Source: Stigmatella aurantiaca (lineage in GTDB: Bacteria; Myxococcota; Myxococcia; Myxococcales; Myxococcaceae). Taken from it: DNA of 64,000 nt. The stretch is taken from contig NZ_FOAP01000021.1 in assembly GCF_900109545.1 (NCBI RefSeq), positions 95,097 to 159,096 on the forward strand, given 5' to 3'. The notes under the pieces were generated by a model. It had not been told where the DNA came from and ran no database searches. It was given only the letters and a program-made list of their open reading frames with translations. Every line of letters starts with the position of its first letter. Positions within the stretch are counted from its first letter, which is position 1. The position numbers were made by a program, and so were the translations under genes. Of the stretch, positions 8,128 through 17,795 are shown piece by piece.

Positions 8128-9069
8128 ATGCCGCGGACGCCTCAGCCCGAAGCGCGTTTCCGCCGCATCTACCGGCGCTTGAGCGCCTCCCAACTGTCCG
8201 TCACCGGACAGGACAGCACGCTGAGCCTGGAGGAGCTGGGGCTGGATTCCCGGGACGAGCGGGTGTCGCTCGCCTTTGGCGTCTACAGCCGCCAGGGCAT
8301 GGAGAACGCCCTGCGCGAGTACGGGATGATCCAGCGCATGGAGGAGCGCGGCCTGGGCCCGCTCGAACTGCGGCTGAACCTCGATGAGCCGTTCCGTCCG
8401 CGCATCGTCCTCTGGAGCCTGCGCTACAAGGCGGCCGTGGTGGACATCGCGCTGCGCAAGGTGCCCGGCGAGGACGTGGGCCTTTCTCCGCCGCTCGAAG
8501 GCCGCCCGGTGCTCTACCTGGATTCCTTCACCCTCCAGCACCCCGGGCGCACCTTTGACTGGAACCGCCCGCCGTTGCCTGGCCAGGTTCACCCCGGGCT
8601 GGCGCTCTCGGCGGAGATCCTCGAGCTGCTGCTGCTCATGACCCGCCGCATCGGGGCCGAGGCCATGGCGCTGACCCCGGCCACGTTCTCCGCCGCGTGG
8701 GTCTATGCCCGGTATTTCCACTTCATCGACGGCGCGGCCCAGGGCCTCTTCCAGGCCCTGCGCAGGGCAGGGCGGCAGCGGCCCCGGTGGTTACTGGCCT
8801 GGGCGGTGGAGCTGGGGTGTGTGCGGGGCGCGGGGGGCGAGACCGTGCGGTTCGTTCCCTCGCCCATGCTCGCAGCGGGCTCCCGGCGCATGGGCCGCCT
8901 CTTCGAGGACGAGGACTGGCTCGCCATCGTGAAGGTTCATTCCCGGGTCCCATTGACGATCGATTTCGAGGCGCTCCAGGACCGGTTCCCCTGGGCGCTC
9001 ATGCCGCCCGGTCCTCCTCCAGAGCACGTGGCGGACGTGCTCACCTATGATCCGCTCGCCTCGTCCTGA
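8128..9069 (+). CDS. Conserved hypothetical protein
   Basis: A 313-residue protein I cannot assign to a family. It has no signal peptide. One moderately hydrophobic segment around residues 165-200 (SAEILELLLLMTRR and following) is too polar for a clear membrane helix. It starts with an excellent ribosome binding site: AGGAGG overlaps the greB stop region and lies 9 bases before the ATG. Transcription is therefore probably shared with greB. Codon bias matches the neighbours, so I take it as a genuine gene. Confidence 0.8.
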   Translation: MPRTPQPEARFRRIYRRLSASQLSVTGQDSTLSLEELGLDSRDERVSLAFGVYSRQGMENALREYGMIQRMEERGLGPLELRLNLDEPFRPRIVLWSLRYKAAVVDIALRKVPGEDVGLSPPLEGRPVLYLDSFTLQHPGRTFDWNRPPLPGQVHPGLALSAEILELLLLMTRRIGAEAMALTPATFSAAWVYARYFHFIDGAAQGLFQALRRAGRQRPRWLLAWAVELGCVRGAGGETVRFVPSPMLAAGSRRMGRLFEDEDWLAIVKVHSRVPLTIDFEALQDRFPWALMPPGPPPEHVADVLTYDPLASS

Positions 9070-9223
9070 CGCCCGGAAGCCCTGGAACTGGGCAGAATCG
9101 TGCACCCGGGGTTCAAGATGGGTGTTTCGCCCGGGAAGGGGTGCCTATATTCGGGTGTAGAAGGTTCTGTGCCAGCAGCGTCTCCGCGGTCGCACCCGAA
9201 CTCCAGGTCGCGCAACCACCACG

Positions 9224-10543
9224 ATGCCCAAGAACTTCATCCTCGACACCAACGTCCTGCTCCATGATCCGCGCAGCATCTACGGGTTCAGGGACAACAA
9301 CGTCATCATCCCGATCTACGTCATTGAGGAGATCGATCAGTTCAAGAGGGATCTGTCCGAGCTGGGCAGGAACGCGCGCCAGGTTGCCCGCTACCTGGAC
9401 TCCTTCCGGTCGGAGGGCTCGCTGAAGGAAGGGGTTCCCCTGCCGCAAGGCGGGTTCCTCCGGGTGGGGTTCGCGGACGCCGAGCTGCCGCCGCCGCTGG
9501 CGGACAGCAACCTGATGGACAACCGCATCCTCGCGGTGGCCATCGACCTGATGAAGCGCGAGCCGGACACCCAGGCCGTCTTCATCACCAAGGACACGAA
9601 CCTGCGCATCCGCGCGGACGCGCTGGGCCTCATCGCCGAGGACTACGACACCGAGCGGGTCGAGATCACCGAGCTGTACACCGGCTTCACCGAGCTGCTC
9701 GTGCCGCGGGAGCTGGTGGATCAGATGTACAAGCCCGGCGCCGAGGTGGAGGTGCCGGAGCAGGACAAGCTCTTCCCCAACCAGTGCCTGCTGCTCAAGG
9801 ACGAGATCAACCCGTCCCACACGGCCATGGGGCGCTTCAATGCCACCAAGGGCAAGGTGGTGCCGCTGTTGCGCAGCATCAAGGACGGCATCTGGGGCGT
9901 GCGGCCGCGCAACATGGAGCAGTCCTTCGTGCTGGACCTGCTGCTCAACGATGACATCAAGCTGGTGACGGTCGTGGGCAAGGCCGGCACGGGCAAGACG
10001 CTGATGGCCATCGCCGCGGGGCTCAACAAGGTAACCGAGGAGAACCTGTACCAGAAGCTCCTGGTCAGCCGGCCCATCTTCCCCCTGGGGCGGGACATCG
10101 GGTATCTGCCCGGCAGCGTCGAGGAGAAGCTCAACCCCTGGATGCAGCCCATCTTCGACAACGTGGAGTTCCTGATGAACCTCAGCCGGGCCGACAAGAA
10201 GGCGGGCCGGGGGTACCATGAGCTCATCGACCTGGGGCTGATGGAGATCGAACCGCTGACCTACATCCGCGGCCGGAGCATCCCCAGCCAGTTCATCATC
10301 GTGGACGAGGCCCAGAACCTCACGCCCCACGAGGTGAAGACCATCGTCACCCGCGTGGGGGACCACACGAAGATCGTCCTCACCGGGGACCCCTTCCAGA
10401 TCGACAACCCCTACGTGGACGCGACGAACAACGGCCTCGTGCACGTGGTCAACCGCTTCAAGAACGAGAAGATCGCAGGCCACATCACCATGGCCAAGGG
10501 CGAGCGCAGCGCCCTGGCCGAGCTCGCGGCGAACCTGCTCTGA
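9224..10543 (+). CDS. PIN domain - PhoH ATPase (PhoH2/YlaK type)
   Basis: A 439-residue two-domain protein. Residues about 1-140 are a PIN-type ribonuclease domain (KNFILDTNVLLHDP with the first catalytic Asp, then VIEEIDQFK, DNRILAVA and ITKDTNLRIRA). Residues about 230-439 are a PhoH ATPase with Walker A GKAGTGKT at 252-259 and the Walker B-like IIVDEAQN. PhoH2 proteins are reported to be RNA helicase/ribonucleases, sometimes within toxin-antitoxin pairs; here no antitoxin-like gene precedes it. A DUF493 gene follows at short distance and may be co-transcribed. Confidence 0.92.
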   Translation: MPKNFILDTNVLLHDPRSIYGFRDNNVIIPIYVIEEIDQFKRDLSELGRNARQVARYLDSFRSEGSLKEGVPLPQGGFLRVGFADAELPPPLADSNLMDNRILAVAIDLMKREPDTQAVFITKDTNLRIRADALGLIAEDYDTERVEITELYTGFTELLVPRELVDQMYKPGAEVEVPEQDKLFPNQCLLLKDEINPSHTAMGRFNATKGKVVPLLRSIKDGIWGVRPRNMEQSFVLDLLLNDDIKLVTVVGKAGTGKTLMAIAAGLNKVTEENLYQKLLVSRPIFPLGRDIGYLPGSVEEKLNPWMQPIFDNVEFLMNLSRADKKAGRGYHELIDLGLMEIEPLTYIRGRSIPSQFIIVDEAQNLTPHEVKTIVTRVGDHTKIVLTGDPFQIDNPYVDATNNGLVHVVNRFKNEKIAGHITMAKGERSALAELAANLL

Positions 10544-10564
10544 GCCGCGTGGACGAGACGTGTC

Positions 10565-10870
10565 ATGAAGAAGGATGGCCCCCAGGACCCCTCTGCCGGA
10601 GGGGACGAGAAGAAGGACCTCATCGAGTACCCCTCCGTCTACGCCTTCAAGGTGATGGGGGTGCAGGAGCCCGGCTTCGCCGAGTACGTGCGGCAGCTCT
10701 TCTCCCGGCTGATGGGAACGGAGATTTCACCGGACTCCCTGCACGAGCAGCCCAGCAGCAAGGGCAAGTACGTGTCGGTCACCGTGTCGGTGTACCTGCT
10801 GTCCGAGGAACACCGCCGGGCGATCTACGCCCAACTCCATCAGGAAAAGCGGATCGTTTATTACCTGTGA
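10565..10870 (+). CDS. DUF493 (YbeD-like) protein
   Basis: A 101-residue protein. After a charged N-terminal tail of about 20 residues comes IEYPSVYAFKVMG and then SVTVSVYLLSEEHRRAIYAQL, ending VYYL. This is the small ferredoxin-like alpha/beta domain of the YbeD/DUF493 family, proposed to have a regulatory ligand-binding role resembling ACT domains. The function is not established. It lies 21 bases after the PIN-PhoH gene, which suggests one transcript. Confidence 0.85.
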   Translation: MKKDGPQDPSAGGDEKKDLIEYPSVYAFKVMGVQEPGFAEYVRQLFSRLMGTEISPDSLHEQPSSKGKYVSVTVSVYLLSEEHRRAIYAQLHQEKRIVYYL

Positions 10871-10907
10871 CGAAGTGCCTGCCAGGTAGGGTATAAGGCG
10901 AGACTGC

Positions 10908-11666
10908 ATGAGTCCGGCTGGGTCTTTCCCGCTCAACTATCCAGGTGACGCTCGGCGCGCCTTCGGCTCCGATGAGCTGACCCGCCGCTTCGCCCGGGTG
11001 GCGCAGCTGGAGCCGGGCTCCCGCGTGCTTGTGCTCGGCGCAGGCCCCGTCAACGCGGCGGTCCTGCTGGCAAGGGAGCTCGGCTGCTCGGTGGTGGCGG
11101 CCGACCCAGAGGAGGCCCTGCTCGTCCCGGTGCGGGAACGGGTGAGGGCGCTGGGCCTCGGAGACCGGGTGGAGGTCCGCCGGGTCGACCTGGGCCAGCC
11201 CGGGTTTCCCGACGGCGAGTTCGACGCGGTGCTGATCCAGGGCCGCGTCTTCTCCCCGCTGGCGCATTCCCTGCGCTCGCTGCGCCGCGTGCTGTCCCTC
11301 CGGGGCCGCCTCGGGATGACCTTCCCGTCCCGGGTGGGGCGCTTCCTGCCCCGGGCGTCGATGGAGTTCTGGGAGAAGCGGCTGGGCGCGCCGTTGCTGC
11401 TGCCCCGCGAGCTGCTGCTCGCCATGGAGTCCGAGGGCTACGAGCCGGAGTCGGTGGAGACGCTGCCCGAGCCGGAGCTGGATGGCCTCTACCAGGACGT
11501 CGAGTCCCACCTGGAGGGGCTGCCCGAGGCCGAGGTCCAGGTGCTGCGGCAGGAGATCTCCCTGCACCGCGAGCAGCACGGCAAGCCCGGGGTGAGCTTC
11601 TCGTTCTTCATCGGCCGCCGCAAGGAGCCGGGGGAGAAGCCGCCTGCGTCCCGGGACCGCGGCTAA
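10908..11666 (+). CDS. Class I SAM-dependent methyltransferase
   Basis: A 252-residue protein with a Rossmann-like SAM-binding fold. Motif I is VLVLGAGPVNAAVLLAREL, with an acidic residue at the end of strand 2 (VVAADPEE) and motif IV-like EFDAVLIQGRVFS. A C-terminal extension ends in a Lys/Arg-rich tail. The substrate is unknown. Motif I is slightly unusual (GAGPVNA rather than GxGxG with a second small glycine loop), so activity is likely but not certain. Confidence 0.8.
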   Translation: MSPAGSFPLNYPGDARRAFGSDELTRRFARVAQLEPGSRVLVLGAGPVNAAVLLARELGCSVVAADPEEALLVPVRERVRALGLGDRVEVRRVDLGQPGFPDGEFDAVLIQGRVFSPLAHSLRSLRRVLSLRGRLGMTFPSRVGRFLPRASMEFWEKRLGAPLLLPRELLLAMESEGYEPESVETLPEPELDGLYQDVESHLEGLPEAEVQVLRQEISLHREQHGKPGVSFSFFIGRRKEPGEKPPASRDRG

Positions 11667-11693
11667 GACCGCGGCCTCCGGCCCGGCACCAAG

Positions 11694-12785
11694 TCAGTTC
11701 ATCTCGCCGTGGAAGTCCACCAGGTCGATGGACTCGGGGGCCACGGAGAGGGTCAGCGCCTCGCGATAGCCTGCCGCGTCGCCGCCCACCTGGAAGGGCA
11801 TGGGCTTGGCGAAGCGGATCGTCACTTCCTTGGCGTGGAAGTCGTGGATGCCTTCGGGGAACCAGCGGCCCGCCCACATCTTGGGCAGGTGGGCGAGGAT
11901 GCTTGCCGTGCTCACCTGGCCCAGCCGCAGGTGCATCATCCCGCGGCGGTGGTTGGCGAACGGGAACATCCGGAAGCCGTAGCCGTAGAAGGGCATGGTG
12001 GCCGCGGCGGCCATCATCAGGTTGCCCCGGAAGAGCACCTCGCCCGCGCCCAGCGGCTGGCCCACGGGGCTGCCATCCGCTCCCAGCCGGTAGGCCTCGC
12101 CCGCGTGGCCATTGCGAATCTCACACTCCACCGAGGTGGAGTTCACCATGTAGTGCGGCACCGTCTTGAAGGCCACGGCGGAGAAGTAGCCCCCGCTGCC
12201 CGTCATCATCTTCTTGAAGAAGCCCTTGCCCAGGTTCTCCTTCACCCAGATGTAGTCGTTGAGCAGCTTGCCATCCACGCCCAGGCCGGCGAACGGGGCG
12301 CGCTGGCCATCCACCATCAGCAGGTCCATGCGCCGGGAGCCGGACACATCCCCCGAGCGGGCCCGCACCACGTCATGGAGGATGCCGTCGCCCCGGGTGC
12401 TGGAGGCGTTGACGAACGAGGCGATGCCATTGCCGGTGCCCAGCTTCAGCACGCCGAAGCGCGGCAGGGGCTGTCCGGCGAACCGGCCCCGGGCCTCCGT
12501 CTGACGGATGATCTCGTTCACGAAGCCCATGAAGGTGCCGTCCCCACCGCCGGTGAAGACCATGGGGTAGCCGCGCTCGAGTACTTCCTGAGCAATCCGC
12601 CGGGCATCCAGGGGCGAGCGCGACAGGAACAGATCCTCTTCCGGAACGACATGCGAAAGCGCCTTCACAACCCGGGCGTCGACCTTCCGGGCGTTGGCGT
12701 TGAGCAGCACGGCAACCCGCGGTGTGGCACTTGGGCTCGTCGGGAGCTGTTGGAGTTCCGGCGAGCGAAGGGGCTGTACCAGCAT
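11694..12785 (-). CDS. Diacylglycerol kinase family lipid kinase
   Basis: A protein of about 363 residues with the DAGK catalytic signature near the N terminus: VAVLLNANARKV, then VFTGGGDGTFMGFVNEI and LGTGNGIA. The C-terminal part is the beta-sandwich typical of DgkB/YegS-like enzymes. It probably phosphorylates a membrane diacylglycerol or sphingoid-type lipid at the inner membrane. I chose the ATG at 12785 because AGGAG lies about 13 bases upstream and homology starts just after; the frame is open for 27 more codons upstream. A promoter on the minus strand was not identified. Confidence 0.85.
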   Translation of the reverse strand: MLVQPLRSPELQQLPTSPSATPRVAVLLNANARKVDARVVKALSHVVPEEDLFLSRSPLDARRIAQEVLERGYPMVFTGGGDGTFMGFVNEIIRQTEARGRFAGQPLPRFGVLKLGTGNGIASFVNASSTRGDGILHDVVRARSGDVSGSRRMDLLMVDGQRAPFAGLGVDGKLLNDYIWVKENLGKGFFKKMMTGSGGYFSAVAFKTVPHYMVNSTSVECEIRNGHAGEAYRLGADGSPVGQPLGAGEVLFRGNLMMAAAATMPFYGYGFRMFPFANHRRGMMHLRLGQVSTASILAHLPKMWAGRWFPEGIHDFHAKEVTIRFAKPMPFQVGGDAAGYREALTLSVAPESIDLVDFHGEMN

Positions 12786-13133
12786 GTGGGGGCAGGCTCC
12801 TGAGGGGGAGGAACGTGTCGATGCGCCAATCAGCGCGTGAGGTTGGCACTGCACATTCCTCGCCAAGCCCTGATGCGCTGCGTCAGGTAAAAGCAGCCGA
12901 GGAATTTCAAAGGGTTGCCCAGTCTTGTGGCGATCAATTGCCTGGCCGGTTGCTACGTGGCGGTGACGGCGGTGTAGAGCGTGTTACGCAGTGGTGACAA
13001 CGCCATGACAGGGACGTGAGGCGGACCCGGATCCGTTCGGATCCCAGAGTGGGTTTGACACCCCCCCATGGGTGGTTACGTTGGGCGTACATCAGGATTT
13101 TTTCGAAAAACGCAGTCATTTCCGGAGGATACC
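12786..13133 (+). other. Intergenic region between the lipid kinase and dnaK
   Basis: About 350 bases without a convincing gene. It holds the divergent start of the lipid kinase gene, the dnaK promoter and leader, and two copies of the palindrome GGATCC four bases apart (around 13029-13044) just upstream of the promoter, which might form an operator. I see no CIRCE element. Confidence 0.6.
13055..13082 (+). promoter_or_regulatory. Probable dnaK promoter
   Basis: TTGACA (13055-13060) is a perfect housekeeping -35 box. After 16 bases, TACGTT (13077-13082) is a weak -10 match. Transcription would start around 13090, about 45 bases before the dnaK start codon. A heat-shock sigma factor could use the same region; I do not see a clear sigma-32 box. 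Confidence 0.45.
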
Positions 13134-15044
<1,911 letters not shown>

Positions 15045-15074
15045 TGCCAGCGGCGTGAGCCTGTCTGGTTGAGA

Positions 15075-15114
15075 AGAGGGCCGGTGCTCCCCTGGGGGCC
15101 CGGCCCTCTGTGTT
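15075..15114 (+). terminator. Intrinsic terminator after dnaK
   Basis: AGAGGGCCGG (15075-15084) pairs with CCGGCCCTCT (15100-15109), and a short T-containing tail (GTGTTTCT) follows. It lies 30 bases after the dnaK stop. Confidence 0.7.
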
Positions 15115-15190
15115 TCTAGGGGATGGCGGCTTCAAATGGGGGTGGGGCGGGGGCTAACATCCGGGGCTTTCCGTTGACGCGTGCCCGCCC

Positions 15191-17737
15191 GTGACCCAAC
15201 CCTCGACGTCCCATCCTCAGGCCGCGCAGGCCTTCCGCCGGTTCTTCGGGGAGCTGCGCGAGACGTACCTCGAGCGCGAGACGCTCTTCACCCAGCTCGA
15301 GCTGGCGCTGCTGTGCAAGGAACACGTGCTGGTGGTGGGGCCCCCGGGCACCGCCAAGAGCGCCATCGCCAGTGCCGTGCTGGGGCGCATTCTCGATGAG
15401 AAGACCGGCAGCCCGTCCCTCTTCGCCAAGCAGATCTCCGAGTCCACCGTGCAGACGGACCTCATCGGTCCGGTGGATTTCAAGGTGCTCACCGAGACGG
15501 GCCGCACGGAGTACATCACCGACGATGGCATGCTGGGCGCCGCCCACGCCTTCCTGGACGAGGTGTTCGACGGGCGCGACATGTTGTTGCGCTCCATCCT
15601 GAATGTCCTCCACGAGCGTGAGCTCAAGCATGGGCGGCGGGTGACGAGCGGGCGCATCGAGTGCGCCATCATGACGAGCAACCGCTACCTCTCCGAGGTG
15701 CTCTCGCGCTCGCCCGAACTGCTGCTAGCCTTCGCGGACCGGCTCAGCTTCATCTCCTTCGTGCCCAAGTCCTTCGCCCAGCGCGCCAGCCGCGCGGCGA
15801 TGCTGCACCGCTTCGCCCACGGCATCCGGCCGGACCTGCGCGCAGGGCTCTCGTTGCAGCAGCTCGACGTGCTCCAGGAGGCCGTGAACCGGGTGCAGGT
15901 GTCCAGCCAGCTCCTGGAGGGCATCGAGCTGCTGGCGGATGAGCTGGAGCGCGCGCTGATGGCGCAGGTGTCCAAGCTGCCCGATTACGTGCCCACCAAG
16001 TATTTCTCCCAGCGGTCGGTGGTGAAGGCGCTGTGGGCGCTCAAGGCCGCGGTGGTGAGGGATCAGATCTACCGGCGCCCGGACCGGCCGCTGGAGGCGA
16101 CCCTCGATGATCTGGATGCGCTCCGGTGGTTCTTCCTGCTGGGCGGGCCCCCCGCGGCCGATGTCGAGGCCCTCCTCAAGGTGGCGGTGGATCCCCGGGA
16201 GCGGGCGCAGCTCGAGATCGTCCGGGTGGAGCAGGTGGCCTTCGATGAGGCGCTCGCCAAGGTGCGCAACGAGCTCGTCTCCGGCGTGGAGCGCGAGGCG
16301 GCCACGCTGAATGCCGCGGAGGACGTGGCGGCCACCGAGGCGCTCGCGCGGTCCTTCCAGCCGGGCATGGCCGCCACGATTGCCCAGCGGCTGCGCTCGA
16401 AGCTCGTTCCCGGCCCCCGGCACGAGCAGAACAGGCAGGCCCTGCTGGTGGCGGCCCGCGCCCTGGTGGCGGGGATGGAGCGGCGGCTGGCCCGGGGGCT
16501 GGCCAGTCCTCAGGCGCAGAGTCCCCAGGATGGGCGCGGCGGGCTCCAGCTCATCACGGCCTTCCGGGACACCCTGGAGCTTTGCCGGTCCGTTCCCGAG
16601 CTCCGCCCGCATCTGGCGCCCATGTGTGGGGCCACCGCGCGGCTGCTGGAGCAGATGCTCGAGATGATTGTCTCCTCGGCCGAGGGGGTGGAGTTCGAGG
16701 ACGGCCTCAAGATCGAGGGGTTGGTGGGGCTCGCCGACAATCTGGAGGAGGAGATCTCCCAGGCCTCCGAGCTGTCGGCCCTCCTGTCCGAGGAGGCTCC
16801 CGACGCGATGGCGCGGCTTCGGACCGCTGACGCCGAGGCGCGCCGGCGGGTGGGCACGGCGCTCCGGCGGCGGGCCGTGAGTGCCTTCCAGGCCCCCCGG
16901 GCTGGGAAGCGGGAGCCGTTCGAGACCCTGACCGCGGACTCCCGGCGGTTGACCCAGCTGGAGCACTCCCTGCGTGAGCTGGAGCCCTCCCTGCCGGGCC
17001 TGAAGCAGGAGTTGCTCTTGCCGCTGGGGCTGGCCTACGCCCGGGAGGTCCTGTCCTCCACGCCGTTCGAGCGCATCGAGCAGTTCGCCCGGGCGGTCCA
17101 GATGGTGGCGGAGAACCTGAGGCAGGAGGGGCTCGCTCCCGAGGCCATCCTGCTCGAATGCCGGGCGATCATCGAATCCCGCATCACCGAGCACGCCCGC
17201 ACCCTGTCCCGGGACGTCGCCAGCCCCGCCCCCACGCCCGCCTCCATTCTCTCGGGGGAGGCCTATACCTTCTACCGGAGCACCTTCTCGGTCCGCGTGC
17301 CCGATGGTGAGTTCGCCGCGCTGCAGGGGCTCAACCACCAGCTCACCTCCGCTACGCCCGAGCCCGCGGTGGCCTTCCTCTCCGCCGGGGTCCTGCAAGC
17401 CGTGGCGCAGGCCGAGCTGGTCTTCGTCCACACGCGCATCAAGTACCTGCGGAGCTGGTTGACCCAGTTGCTCTCCACGTTGTTGCCCGAGCTGGAGACG
17501 CTCAAGGCCCGGGCCGAGGCGGAGCGGACCTTCGAGCGGCTCGTGAGGAGCCGGTTCCCCCTGCTGGCCCTCAAGGAAGGGGAGGTGGTCCGCCTGAGAG
17601 GCGTGCTCGGGGTGCTGAGCGCGATGGACGGCGAGCTGGGGGAGGCTGCGGGCCGGCTCACCCTGCAGTTGAGTGGCATCGACGAGGACTTCGGGCGCTT
17701 CAGCAAGCGGGTGCTGGAGCTGCGCTCCTCGCTGTGA
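15191..17737 (+). CDS. MoxR/RavA-type AAA+ ATPase with long C-terminal region
   Basis: An 848-residue protein. The first 320 residues are a MoxR-family AAA+ module: Walker A GPPGTAKS, Walker B region AFLDEVFDG, and sensor region IMTSNRYLSEV. The QTDLIGPVDFKVL pattern is that of the RavA branch. The remaining 500 residues are helical, with many Glu/Arg/Leu heptad-like stretches, and are much longer than in E. coli RavA (about 500 residues total). It starts with GTG at 15191. A VWA protein and a coiled-coil protein follow, the classical MoxR-VWA pairing. Such pairs act as chaperones for metallo- or membrane-complex assembly; the client here is unknown. Confidence 0.88.
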   Translation: MTQPSTSHPQAAQAFRRFFGELRETYLERETLFTQLELALLCKEHVLVVGPPGTAKSAIASAVLGRILDEKTGSPSLFAKQISESTVQTDLIGPVDFKVLTETGRTEYITDDGMLGAAHAFLDEVFDGRDMLLRSILNVLHERELKHGRRVTSGRIECAIMTSNRYLSEVLSRSPELLLAFADRLSFISFVPKSFAQRASRAAMLHRFAHGIRPDLRAGLSLQQLDVLQEAVNRVQVSSQLLEGIELLADELERALMAQVSKLPDYVPTKYFSQRSVVKALWALKAAVVRDQIYRRPDRPLEATLDDLDALRWFFLLGGPPAADVEALLKVAVDPRERAQLEIVRVEQVAFDEALAKVRNELVSGVEREAATLNAAEDVAATEALARSFQPGMAATIAQRLRSKLVPGPRHEQNRQALLVAARALVAGMERRLARGLASPQAQSPQDGRGGLQLITAFRDTLELCRSVPELRPHLAPMCGATARLLEQMLEMIVSSAEGVEFEDGLKIEGLVGLADNLEEEISQASELSALLSEEAPDAMARLRTADAEARRRVGTALRRRAVSAFQAPRAGKREPFETLTADSRRLTQLEHSLRELEPSLPGLKQELLLPLGLAYAREVLSSTPFERIEQFARAVQMVAENLRQEGLAPEAILLECRAIIESRITEHARTLSRDVASPAPTPASILSGEAYTFYRSTFSVRVPDGEFAALQGLNHQLTSATPEPAVAFLSAGVLQAVAQAELVFVHTRIKYLRSWLTQLLSTLLPELETLKARAEAERTFERLVRSRFPLLALKEGEVVRLRGVLGVLSAMDGELGEAAGRLTLQLSGIDEDFGRFSKRVLELRSSL

Positions 17738-17795
17738 GTTCTCATCCGGCACACCGCTCCCCCTTGCGGAGGGCGGGCCCTGAGAGGCCCTGAGC

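Noticed and set aside
13020..13060. CIRCE/HrcA operator before dnaK
   Set aside because: The TTAGCACTC-N9-GAGTGCTAA inverted repeat is absent; only GGATCC palindromes are present.
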